A stretch of DNA of 40,556 nucleotides from Alphaproteobacteria bacterium (GTDB lineage Bacteria > Pseudomonadota > Alphaproteobacteria > Rhizobiales > OSC116). The notes under the pieces were generated by a model that did not search any database, had not been told where the DNA came from, and saw nothing but the letters and a program-made list of their open reading frames with translations. This document shows, piece by piece, positions 24,960 through 33,324 of the stretch. Made by a program: the position numbers and the translations under genes. Position 1 is the stretch's first letter. Each line of letters begins with the position of its first letter. The DNA lies in assembly GCA_002400495.2 (NCBI GenBank), contig NVQL02000062.1, positions 1-40,556 of the forward strand, in the 5' to 3' direction.

Positions 24960-25793
24960 TTAGCCTTTGACTGACCCGCCGGTCATGCCTTCAATGAAGT
25001 GACGCTGCAGGAAGATGAACAGAATAACGATGGGAGCTGTAACGAGCATGGCACCAGCCATTAAATCACCCCAATCAGTGGAATATTGCCCCGAGAGCAA
25101 GAAGTATGAAACAACAGCCGTGCGCGATTCCGATGCTTGAAGAAATGTAGTGGCAATTAAAAATTCATTCCAAGTGTATAGTCCTACAATGAGCGCCACG
25201 GTCAACAAACCTGGCCAAACCATTGGCAAATAGACTTTAGAAAACACCTGCCATGGAGTTGCTCCGTCAACCAAGGCCGCCTCCTCTAGCTCTTTGGGCA
25301 CAGCAAGAAAATAGGTGCGCAACAACATAATAGAAAATGGCGAAAACAGCGCACAATAAACCACTGAAACGGCAAAGACGTTATTGATAAGGCCTAATTT
25401 CGCGAACCCGAAATAAAGCGGAAACAAGAAAAGTTGAATAGGTGCGGTTGTCGTTGCCAGTAAATATGCAGTGATGACCTTCCACGCTTTGATTTTCTTA
25501 CGTGCTAGCACATAAGCGGTCAGTGAACCCGTTGAGAGCACCAAGAAAATCGTCATCGACATCAACACTGCAGAGTTGATAAAGGTTTTGCTAAATTTCG
25601 CGCCTTGCCAAGCATGGGTATAATTATCCCAATGAGGTGTTAATGGCAACGCCAAGGGGCTGGATGCAATTTCTGGCGTCGTCTTAAGTGAGTTTAAGAC
25701 CATAAGCGCTATCGGAAACAAAGCCGTAAACGCTGCAATAGCTAATATTATATATATGATGGTAGTCGTCGTTCGACTTTCAACTAAATTCAT
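24960..25793 (-). CDS. Sugar ABC transporter permease, MalG/UgpE type
   Basis: Inner-membrane subunit of 277 aa with about six membrane spans. The EAA loop EEAALVDGATPWQVFSKVYL (about 185) contacts the ATPase; the C-terminal FIEGMTGGSVKG is the standard end of MalG-type permeases. Its ATG overlaps the stop of the MalF-type gene by four bases (ATGA). Confidence 0.94.
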   Translation of the reverse strand: MNLVESRTTTTIIYIILAIAAFTALFPIALMVLNSLKTTPEIASSPLALPLTPHWDNYTHAWQGAKFSKTFINSAVLMSMTIFLVLSTGSLTAYVLARKKIKAWKVITAYLLATTTAPIQLFLFPLYFGFAKLGLINNVFAVSVVYCALFSPFSIMLLRTYFLAVPKELEEAALVDGATPWQVFSKVYLPMVWPGLLTVALIVGLYTWNEFLIATTFLQASESRTAVVSYFLLSGQYSTDWGDLMAGAMLVTAPIVILFIFLQRHFIEGMTGGSVKG

Positions 25794-26635
25794 TCGACAC
25801 CCTCTTTGTTTTGGATTCGTATATAGAAAAATGCTGCGGTCAAGCCAAACAGACTTATAACAAGTGCAGATGTGGCTGCGTATCCAACGTCAAGTTCATA
25901 GAAAGCTTTGCGATAGGCCATTGTACTCAGCACTTCACTTGAAAAAGCCGGGCCACCTTGCGTCATAATGTAAATAAAATCAAAAACTAAGAACGACCAA
26001 ATCACAGTCATAATCATCATCAAAGCAATTGTCGGCTTGATGGCTGGTATCAATACCCAACGCATTAATTGAAAATAGTTAGCCCCTTCAATGCGTGCGC
26101 TTTCAATCTGTTCTTGAGACACTTGGCGCATGGCCGCAAAGAAAATCACTGCCATAAACCCCCACCAATGCCAAAGGTCAACCACTGCCACACCAAATAG
26201 GGCTGTAGAAGTTTGGGAAAGTGGGTCTCTAAGCTCAAAACCATATTGGTTGAGCAAAGCTATAATGCCGTTTTGTGGGTTATAAATCATACCCTGCCAA
26301 ATTCGCGCCGTAATCACAGTCGCGATGATCATGGGTAAAAAATAGATGACTTGCAAGAGCGTCCGGCCACGCTTAATAATCAATAATAATGACGCGGCTA
26401 AAAGCCCAATAGCGATCGGAAATACAAGGAATATAGCCGTCCAAATAAAATTATTTTTAAGTGCCTTCCAAAAAATTCGGTCACCCCATAATTTTTCAAA
26501 ATTGGCGAAACCAATAAATGTTGGGTCCGAAATGCCATCCCATCGATAAAAGGCCAAAACTATCGTTAACAAGGCGGGTATAAGAATAATCGACACATTG
26601 ATTAACAGTGTCGGAATGACGAATAAGCGATGCAT
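25790..26635 (-). CDS. Sugar ABC transporter permease, MalF/UgpA type
   Basis: Inner-membrane subunit of 281 aa, about six spans. The EAA-type loop EQIESARIEGANYFQLMRWV and FIYIMTQGGPAFSSEVLSTM are characteristic of CUT1 permeases. It pairs with the MalG-type protein encoded immediately downstream and follows the binding-protein gene after a hairpin. Confidence 0.93.
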   Translation of the reverse strand: MHRLFVIPTLLINVSIILIPALLTIVLAFYRWDGISDPTFIGFANFEKLWGDRIFWKALKNNFIWTAIFLVFPIAIGLLAASLLLIIKRGRTLLQVIYFLPMIIATVITARIWQGMIYNPQNGIIALLNQYGFELRDPLSQTSTALFGVAVVDLWHWWGFMAVIFFAAMRQVSQEQIESARIEGANYFQLMRWVLIPAIKPTIALMMIMTVIWSFLVFDFIYIMTQGGPAFSSEVLSTMAYRKAFYELDVGYAATSALVISLFGLTAAFFYIRIQNKEGVE

Positions 26636-26660
26636 GTAAACCCCGTGGCTTTGAGATATT

Positions 26661-26686
26661 GGGCGGCAACTTTGTTGTCGCCGCCC
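26661..26686 (-). promoter_or_regulatory. Intercistronic hairpin after the binding-protein gene
   Basis: GGGCGGC and GCCGCCC enclose a 12-base centre that can pair further (AAC/GTT). There is no T-run after it on the minus strand, so it is more likely an mRNA-stabilising or attenuating structure than a full terminator. It lies 18 bases past the binding-protein stop. Similar structures follow the other two binding-protein genes of the window. Confidence 0.5.
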
Positions 26687-26703
26687 CGTTTAGATTGTTT
26701 GGT

Positions 26704-28014
26704 TTAGCGCGCTGGAATTTCAGCGACTTTACCCTCAGCTAACTCTTGTTGGAATATTTTATCCAACTCAGCGAGGAAGTCTTCCGTAGACAAAGAATCC
26801 AACCAGACTTCTTCAATACCACTAACCAGATAGGAGTTTGTTGCAGGCGGCAAGAATGTCCAAGTGGTGTAACCATATTGGTTTTCATTCACTGCCGTTG
26901 CCAACCCAGCCATTGAGGTGGTGTAAAGCGGTATAACATCATCGCTCAATTTTACGTTGCTCAAGTCGCGCAGCGGCACATTCCATTCACCCTGCCAAAC
27001 ATTGTTAATGTCTGCATAGAAGCTTTCTGAAAACACTTGGTCAATTACTTTGGCAGCACCTTCTGGGTTCTGCGCTTTAGCCGAGATTGAGAAAGTTGAC
27101 CCTATACCTAACGCATAGATTGGGTAAGAAACACCTTCACCGCTTGGGAAGCCAACAAAGCCAACATCGTCAAACCTACCTTTAAAATATTCTGGTACGA
27201 GGCCAAAGTTCCAAGTGCCAGTTGGCGCCATACCTGCGGTGCCGTCTGCTAAATTTGCCATTACTTGTTCACCATTTAGCGAGAAGTAATCAGGTCCGAA
27301 ATAACCTTTATCCCACCATTTATCGAGTTCATTGATAGCTTTAACAAACGGTTCCGAAGTCCAAGGCAATTCACCTATTAAGGCCTTTTGAACATTGTCT
27401 GGCCCAGCGATAGAATTTAAGGCTATAGACACTTGCCACTCGTTAGCAGGACGCCAACCCGAGTTACCGGAGCCAAAAGGTATAATTCCTTTTGCCATCA
27501 TGGCCTCTGCTAGCGTGTCTAGTTCTGCCAATGTTTTTGGTGGTGTCCAGCCGTTTTCTGCAAACAGTGCCTTGTTGTAAAACAAACCCAATGTTTCATA
27601 GGTTTTGGGCAAAGCATAAAGATGGCCGTCAAACCGTCCTAAGTCCATAAAAAATGGCAGTATTCTGTCATTCCAACCCATTTTAGCTGCAATATCATCC
27701 AGCTGCATCAACTGTCCAGCACGCGCCATTGTGGCTACAAATGATGGTCCAGGTGTGTTCACCACATCAGGCCCAGTGCCTGAAAGCAATGCAATACGTA
27801 ATTGCCTATCCAACTCATTACCACGATAATCGATGGTCAACAGATGATCAGGGTTTGCAGCGTTGAATTTATCAATCATGAATTCGCTAAGCGCGGCTTG
27901 TTGCTCTGGGTTTGCCGCTTCGTACCACCAAGTGACTTGCTCTTGCGCCATCGCGACTTGAGCGGTTGTTACAGCAGCAAAAACGCCTGCTAAAAGTGTT
28001 AGTTTAAGTGTCAT
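26704..28014 (-). CDS. Sugar ABC transporter periplasmic binding protein (CUT1 family)
   Basis: Extracellular solute-binding protein family 1, 436 aa from ATG 28014. A GGAGG seven bases upstream fixes this start; an ORF extension to 28056 would overlap the lacI end. The N-terminus MTLKLTLLAGVFAAVTTAQV with an AMA cleavage site is a signal peptide. The mature protein begins QEQVTWWYEAANPEQQAAL. FNAANPDH, GTGPDVVNTPG and MAPTGTWNFGLVPEYF are typical of sugar-binding members. The ligand is unknown; the operon suggests a ribosylated compound. Confidence 0.92.
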   Translation of the reverse strand: MTLKLTLLAGVFAAVTTAQVAMAQEQVTWWYEAANPEQQAALSEFMIDKFNAANPDHLLTIDYRGNELDRQLRIALLSGTGPDVVNTPGPSFVATMARAGQLMQLDDIAAKMGWNDRILPFFMDLGRFDGHLYALPKTYETLGLFYNKALFAENGWTPPKTLAELDTLAEAMMAKGIIPFGSGNSGWRPANEWQVSIALNSIAGPDNVQKALIGELPWTSEPFVKAINELDKWWDKGYFGPDYFSLNGEQVMANLADGTAGMAPTGTWNFGLVPEYFKGRFDDVGFVGFPSGEGVSYPIYALGIGSTFSISAKAQNPEGAAKVIDQVFSESFYADINNVWQGEWNVPLRDLSNVKLSDDVIPLYTTSMAGLATAVNENQYGYTTWTFLPPATNSYLVSGIEEVWLDSLSTEDFLAELDKIFQQELAEGKVAEIPAR

Positions 28015-28036
28015 TATTTCCTCCATTAATGAACGT

Positions 28037-29041
28037 TTATGTAGATGATCTTTCAATTATCTTATAGGGTAGTTCCGTTACTCGTCCTCCCCCGGTTACT
28101 GAACCGTTGAGTCTCTTAATTAATGTTCGCGCGGCTTCTGCACCCAAATCATGCTGAAACTGGGTCACCGTCGTTAGCGCAGGCGATACCAATCGGGATG
28201 AAGGAATGTCATCAAACCCTGCAATCGCAATCTCATCTGGAATGGACACATTGCGGTCTAACAAAGTGTGCATCGCACCAATTGCCATTAAATCGTTTGC
28301 GGCAATGATCGCCGTCGGTCTTTCACCTTCATCTAGTAAAGTAGCCGCTGCTCGCGCACCGCCTTCCTCGGTAAAGGCATCATCAAGTTGAATGCGTGTT
28401 TTAAGCCCCTTAGCTTGAAGTGCTTTGCGATACCCATCCAAGCGTACAGACTGCGGGCCATCACGGCCTGCAATCATAGCGATTGAACTATGGCCTTTTG
28501 AAATTAGAAAATTAGTCAAATCTTCAGCAGCTTGGCAGTTGTCGACAAATACATCATCTACGGCAATAGAGCCGCCAGTTTTTACCGATGCTTCGAGCCG
28601 CACAATGGGTATCCCCGCCTCGACAAATGGCAACATGTCACGAATGGTCAAACCAAAAAAAATACCAACCACCCCATCTACACGGCCTTGCCGCGCCATA
28701 TTGATATAATGTAATTCGCGATCTTTTTTACCGTCAGTGTTAACGGTGATCACATCATACCCGGCCGCCTCGGCCACAGTCTGGACACCGCGCACCAATA
28801 GCGGATAATAAGGATTGGTAATGTCAGGCACCACACAAGCAAGTGTCATTGTCTGATTCGTCCGCAGCGCGCGCGCCATATAATTAGGTGAATATCCAAG
28901 CTCCGCTATGGCCTCATTAATTTTTGAAATTGTAGCTTCTGGAATAGAACCGCCACCAGAACCATTTAAGACAAGTGACACTGTGGCCTGCGATACACCA
29001 GCTTTTTTAGCGACATCTTTTTGAGTGGCTGTTGGTTTCAT
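28037..29041 (-). CDS. LacI-family transcriptional regulator
   Basis: A 334-aa repressor. The N-terminal HTH is TQKDVAKKAGVSQATVSLVL (about 6-25), followed by the hinge YSPNYMARALRT and a periplasmic-binding-like effector domain (ACVVPDITNPYYPLLVRGVQ, later AIAGFDDIPSSRLVSPALTT). ATG 29041 is preferred; a GTG at 29050 is an alternative and the Shine-Dalgarno is weak. First gene of the operon it presumably controls, through the CG-centred palindrome at 29073-29084. Confidence 0.93.
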   Translation of the reverse strand: MKPTATQKDVAKKAGVSQATVSLVLNGSGGGSIPEATISKINEAIAELGYSPNYMARALRTNQTMTLACVVPDITNPYYPLLVRGVQTVAEAAGYDVITVNTDGKKDRELHYINMARQGRVDGVVGIFFGLTIRDMLPFVEAGIPIVRLEASVKTGGSIAVDDVFVDNCQAAEDLTNFLISKGHSSIAMIAGRDGPQSVRLDGYRKALQAKGLKTRIQLDDAFTEEGGARAAATLLDEGERPTAIIAANDLMAIGAMHTLLDRNVSIPDEIAIAGFDDIPSSRLVSPALTTVTQFQHDLGAEAARTLIKRLNGSVTGGGRVTELPYKIIERSST

Positions 29042-29072
29042 TTGTTTCACACAATCTAGTAATTCGAATTAG

Positions 29073-29084
29073 TAATACGTATTA
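29073..29084. promoter_or_regulatory. Probable LacI-family operator
   Basis: TAATACGTATTA is a perfect palindrome with the central CG typical of LacI-family sites, and extends imperfectly to AGTAATACGTATTAGT. It lies 32 bases upstream of the lacI start, in position to repress the whole ABC/glycohydrolase operon. Confidence 0.65.
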
Positions 29085-29159
29085 GTAAAGTAAACTCAAC
29101 TCCCTGTCAAGCTTCCTAATTTTCGAAAATCGGCATGATTTTTTAAACATTGTCACGAT

Positions 29160-29365
29160 GAGTGCCGTATTGTTTTATAGACAATTTTCTATTGATGTTG
29201 AGGCAGCTTCAGCTAGCCCAAAGAACATATTACAAATGGTCAAAAGAGTTTTTAAAAGCAGAAAATACCGATTGGCTGGCGATACTGCTATCAGCCTCGC
29301 CAAACCCACGGCATTGGTGTTTTGTTACGTTGAATGTGGTTTTCGCGCAACTTGATAGGCTTGAG
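29160..29365 (+). pseudogene. IS3-family transposase (OrfA) fragment, frameshifted
   Basis: One frame gives LRQLQLAQRTYYKWSKEFLKA and the next frame gives RLAGDTA. Together they match the OrfA block (xLYYKWSKEFLEAGKxRLAGDTA) of an IS3-type element, with a one-base shift between the halves. No start, no OrfB and no inverted repeats are visible. It is an old relic beside the second dusA remnant. Confidence 0.55.
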
Positions 29366-29530
29366 CATAAAAATTAAATAAAGTTGCGCATAGCTTAACT
29401 TAAGTGGGGTGTTTTTGCATGCCAACACAGTTACAAAACTAATGAATAATATTTTGTGTTTTTCTGCGATATTTTCTAACATGTCAGAAAAATACATGAG
29501 CCATATAGGAACCATGAGATTTCTTTAAAT

Positions 29531-29689
29531 CTAATTATTCTTATAAATCAAATGAATAGATTTCTTACCCATCCGATCAATCATAGGTGCCGTGCTGAAG
29601 CGCCTGTTAACAGCATATGGTAATTTCTGTTTTTCGCCAAGGGTTTCAGTTAGGTTTTTGACTTTAACTTTTGGTTTATTTTGTGACAT
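29531..29689 (-). pseudogene. dusA: Second 5'-end remnant of dusA, attachment-site scar
   Basis: From ATG 29689 the minus strand encodes 52 residues. YAVNRRFSTAPMIDRM in the middle corresponds to the DusA start (RFSVAPMxDxTD), after which the sequence diverges (GKKSIHLIYKNN) and stops. The nucleotide core CCGATCAATCATAGG (plus strand, 29573-29587) matches CCGATCGATCATAGG at 3591-3605, in the same orientation. It is read as a second integration footprint at dusA, about 26 kb from the first. The body of dusA is missing here too. Confidence 0.6.
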
Positions 29690-29721
29690 ATAGTAGCATT
29701 AATTGTTATTCTGACAGCTTG

Positions 29722-29755
29722 ACGGGTACTATAATGGTACTTTGTAAAAAGTACC
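29722..29755. repeat. GGTAC repeats beside the second dusA remnant
   Basis: ACGGGTACT (29723-29730 region) is followed by GGTACTTT-GTAA-AAAGTACC (29736-29755), a perfect 8-bp inverted repeat. These resemble the GCGGGTAC repeats beside the first dusA remnant and may be integrase arm sites. Between here and 29949 I see no further gene or repeat. Confidence 0.4.
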
Positions 29756-29949
29756 AGTTCCGTATTTTATTTTTAATATTGCTTGTTCAAGGTCAGGAAT
29801 TATTGAGGCCATAGAACGACTAAAAATTGCCTTCTCTGATTTACAATAGCACTATTGAGTTGTCGTTAAGGCTATACATTAACGACTTAACCAATCCGCG
29901 ACTAAGTCACCGTTTCGACAATAGATAAAAACTCATTGTGAAATAAATT

Positions 29950-32433
29950 TTAAATTTTTACTTGCTCCATCTTTGGGTCATAAAGTGGTTCCAATTGTAC
30001 TTTACATTTAACCCTTTGTGTGGCCACTTCGAGTTCATAATCCCCATCTTTAACGAAAGCAGCATCTACACCATCTTTGTTACGAACATAACCATAACCA
30101 ATGGATTGCGCGACGGTATAGCCATAGCCACCAGAGGTTAGCCACCCTACCCGCTCTCCATTTCTATAAATAGTCTCTCGACCAACTAAAATAATATCGG
30201 GGTCATCAACAGTGAAGCAAGCCATCATTTTCTTAACGCCATTTTGTTTCTGCGCGACCATGGCCTCACGACCTTTAAAATCTATTCCCGATTTTAATTT
30301 AACAGCCCATCCAAGCCCTGCTTCAAAAGGTGTATGATCAGAACCAATATCGCTACCCCAAGCCCTGTATCCTTTTTCCAGCCGCAAACTTTCAATTGCG
30401 CGGTAGCCAGCATTTATGAGCCCAAACTTATCACCCGCCTTAATAATGGTTTGGTAAACAGCGGTGGCATATTCAACTGGCAAATGCAGCTCCCATCCCA
30501 ATTCACCAACATAGGTGACTCTAAGCGCTTGAACAGGGCAACCTGCAATGCCGATGGTCTTAACTGTCCCAAACGCAAATGCCTCGTTTGAAACATCATC
30601 ATTAGTAACAGCTGATAAGATATCTCGTGCGCGCGGACCCATTAACGAAAGCACCGAATTTGAAGATGTGATATCGAATAACTGGCAATTCAAACCATCT
30701 GGAATGTTGCGATTTATCCAATCAAAATCATGTGTCGCAAACCCCGTGCCTGTCACGATATAATATTCATCATCGGCTACTCTTGCCACCGTTAAATCAC
30801 ACTCTATCCCGCCCTTGTCATTTAACATTTGGGTATATATTAAACCCCCAACTGGTTTATCAACTTGGTTAGCACAAATCCAATTGAGAGCGGTTACGGC
30901 ATCTGGACCTTTTATTGAAAATTTTGCAAATGAAGTTTGATCAAATATAGTCGCTGCTTCTCGGGTCGCTTTATGTTCACGCCCAACAGCTTCGAACCAG
31001 TTTTGCCTCTCAAACGTATAAATATCTTCGGGTTTTTCGCCTAATTCTTTATTGGCAAACCAGTTTGGCCGTTCCCAGCCCAATTTTTCGCCAAAACACG
31101 CGCCTTGCTCCAACAATATATTATAAAGCGGCGACTTGCGGCATGGCCGACCCGATTTATGCTCTTCATTTGGCCAAGCCATCGTATAATGTTTGCTATA
31201 AGCCTCTATAGTTCTGGTTCTCACCCAATCTGTGTCAAAATGCGGGCGGCCAAAACGCCGTATATCGGCTGACCATAAATCAAATGGTGGCTCGCCCTTA
31301 ACAACCCATTCGGCAAGTGCCATACCCGCACCGCCAGCAGCTGCAATGCCAAAAGCATTAAAGCCCGCACCAACAAAATAGTTTTTAAGTTCAGGCGCTT
31401 CTCCAATAATAAAATTACCGTCTGGAGTGAAGGCTTCGGGACCATTCGTTAGTGTGCGAATGCCAGCCGTTTCAAGTGCAGGTATGCGGCCTAGTGACAG
31501 CTCCATTAAGGGTTCAAAATGATCAAAGTTAGAATCTAATAAGGAATAATGAAACCCTTTTGGAATGCCATTCACAGCCCAAGGAATTGGGTTGGCTTCA
31601 TAACCACCCATAACCAAGCCACCAACTTCTTCTTTATAATAAGTGAGCCTATCAGGGTCGCGTAATGTTGGTAAATCCTTGGTTATTCCTTTTATCGGTT
31701 CGGTTACCATATATTGATGTTCCATTGCCACCAATGGCACGTTCACCCCAAATCGTTTAGAAAATTCGCGAGTCCATTGCCCTGCACATACAACAACTTT
31801 GTCGCATTCTATGCGCCCAAATTCCGTGTTCACCGCAATAATTTTACCCTTATCAATCTCTAAATCTAACACTTTACAATCTTCGACAATTTTTGCCCCC
31901 GACATCCGTGCACCCTTGGCCAAAGCTTGGGTAATGTCAGAAGGGTTTGCTTGCCCATCAGTCGGCATAAAAGCCGCGCCAACCACATCATGTATATTCA
32001 TCATTGGCCATAAATCTTGCGCTTCTTTTGGGGTCAACAAATGCATTTCAAGCCCAAATGAATGCGCTGTGGTCGCTTGCCGTTTAACTTCTGTCCACCG
32101 TTCTTGGTTACAAGCTAGCCGCAAGCCACCATTCATTTTCCAACCCGTTCCAAGGCCTGTTTCAGTTTCTATATTCTTATAAAGCTCGACCGAATAACCC
32201 AACAATTGAGTTATATTCGCGTTGGAACGTAATTGCCCCACCAAACCTGCGGCATGAAATGTAGTTCCAGAGGTCAATTTCTTGCGTTCTAGCACCAAAA
32301 CCTCTTCGCCCATTTTTGCCAAATGGTATGCGGTTGAGCAACCAATAATACCACCACCAATAACAATAGTTTTGGCTGAACTTGGTATTTTTGCGGCATT
32401 TTGCGGTTGAACTGTTTTTACGGTTTCACTCAT
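29950..32433 (-). CDS. FAD-dependent DMGDH/sarcosine dehydrogenase-type oxidase with GcvT domain
   Basis: An 827-aa two-part enzyme. Residues 1 to about 430 are a DAO-fold flavoprotein: VIGGGIIGCSTAYHLAKMG (FAD), then TFHAAGLVGQLRS, whose His60 matches the histidine that binds FAD covalently in dimethylglycine dehydrogenase. An FAO_M linker follows. From about 480 to the end is a GcvT/aminomethyltransferase domain (SLMGPRARDIL, ELGWELHLP, GYRAIESLRLEKGYRAWGSD) that takes up the released one-carbon unit on tetrahydrofolate. Relatives demethylate dimethylglycine, sarcosine or similar N-methyl amines. GAGGACAG precedes the ATG. Last gene of the betaine-type ABC operon, which agrees with a methylated amine substrate. 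Confidence 0.9.
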   Translation of the reverse strand: MSETVKTVQPQNAAKIPSSAKTIVIGGGIIGCSTAYHLAKMGEEVLVLERKKLTSGTTFHAAGLVGQLRSNANITQLLGYSVELYKNIETETGLGTGWKMNGGLRLACNQERWTEVKRQATTAHSFGLEMHLLTPKEAQDLWPMMNIHDVVGAAFMPTDGQANPSDITQALAKGARMSGAKIVEDCKVLDLEIDKGKIIAVNTEFGRIECDKVVVCAGQWTREFSKRFGVNVPLVAMEHQYMVTEPIKGITKDLPTLRDPDRLTYYKEEVGGLVMGGYEANPIPWAVNGIPKGFHYSLLDSNFDHFEPLMELSLGRIPALETAGIRTLTNGPEAFTPDGNFIIGEAPELKNYFVGAGFNAFGIAAAGGAGMALAEWVVKGEPPFDLWSADIRRFGRPHFDTDWVRTRTIEAYSKHYTMAWPNEEHKSGRPCRKSPLYNILLEQGACFGEKLGWERPNWFANKELGEKPEDIYTFERQNWFEAVGREHKATREAATIFDQTSFAKFSIKGPDAVTALNWICANQVDKPVGGLIYTQMLNDKGGIECDLTVARVADDEYYIVTGTGFATHDFDWINRNIPDGLNCQLFDITSSNSVLSLMGPRARDILSAVTNDDVSNEAFAFGTVKTIGIAGCPVQALRVTYVGELGWELHLPVEYATAVYQTIIKAGDKFGLINAGYRAIESLRLEKGYRAWGSDIGSDHTPFEAGLGWAVKLKSGIDFKGREAMVAQKQNGVKKMMACFTVDDPDIILVGRETIYRNGERVGWLTSGGYGYTVAQSIGYGYVRNKDGVDAAFVKDGDYELEVATQRVKCKVQLEPLYDPKMEQVKI

Positions 32434-32442
32434 TTTCTGTCC

Positions 32443-33324
32443 TCACACTTGTATAAATTCTCGATAAGCTTTACGAAAGTTTTCCAAACATTCTTCTGCA
32501 TAATCTTCATAATTAAAATCAATATTTGAGTTAAGTTGCGATACAATTGCCCACATTGTTTCGCGCAACAAAGAGGCGCATTTCATTGTGGTATATTGGT
32601 GCAATAATTCGTGGTTTATTTTTTCTTCAAAATAGGTCTCAAGCATCCAAATTTCTTGGTCATAAGTTAGATTATTGTTAGAGGCCAACCCGCCTAAATC
32701 AAATAAAGGCGTATTGTAACCAGCATAATCCCAATCTATTAACCACAATCTTTTGCCGTCATCTAAAAAATTGGCTGCCAACAAATCATTGTGACAAAAG
32801 GTAATGTCAAAAGGCCCAGAATCTTGTTCTAATTGATTGCCAATAGCCTGTAATTCCACCACTAGATTTTGGTTTTTATATTGCACATCTATGAGCTTAG
32901 CCGCATAATTTTCAATAACATGAAACACCCAAAAAATAAGCGCAGGTCCGATAAACTGCTTAGCCACATTATTATGGCAATCCCGTATAAGCGGAACGAT
33001 CTTTGCTAAATAATCCCCCTCACAAATATCATCAACGCTTAGTGTGTGGCTTTTAATATAATCAATTATGCAAATGTCATCCTTTGCGTAAAGCACAGCG
33101 GGCGATAAACCTGCGGCATGCGCTGCTTTGCAAGCTGCAATCACATTAAACCCCATGACGTGATGTTCAGGAATGTCACCACCAACCCGAACTACATATT
33201 TTTTCAAACCATCTTCAACCAAATAATTCGTGTTGGTTAAACCGCCTACCAATGGCGCGATTGATATCTTGTTCTGCCAGATATCGAGATTTATGATTTC
33301 ACTAATTTTTTTATCAATTTCCAT
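32443..33324 (-). CDS. Choline/ethanolamine kinase-like phosphotransferase (LicA/APH fold)
   Basis: A 293-aa kinase of the aminoglycoside-phosphotransferase/choline-kinase fold. LVGGLTNTNYLVEDG is the nucleotide-binding loop and YVVRVGG carries its lysine-equivalent Arg; the catalytic loop is FCHNDLLAANFLDDG and the metal Asp is in WLIDWDYAGYNTPLFDLGGLASN. These are LicA-type choline kinase motifs. The ATG at 33324 overlaps the permease stop (TGATG), so the two are coupled. The substrate is probably a small amino alcohol such as choline or a related compound imported by the ABC system. GC is lower than in the neighbouring sugar operon, judged by eye. Confidence 0.85.
   Translation of the reverse strand: MEIDKKISEIINLDIWQNKISIAPLVGGLTNTNYLVEDGLKKYVVRVGGDIPEHHVMGFNVIAACKAAHAAGLSPAVLYAKDDICIIDYIKSHTLSVDDICEGDYLAKIVPLIRDCHNNVAKQFIGPALIFWVFHVIENYAAKLIDVQYKNQNLVVELQAIGNQLEQDSGPFDITFCHNDLLAANFLDDGKRLWLIDWDYAGYNTPLFDLGGLASNNNLTYDQEIWMLETYFEEKINHELLHQYTTMKCASLLRETMWAIVSQLNSNIDFNYEDYAEECLENFRKAYREFIQV

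Noticed and set aside
31799..32182. Plus-strand ORF of 127 codons inside the DMGDH-type gene
   Set aside because: Antisense shadow of a conserved coding region; its composition follows the opposite strand's codons.
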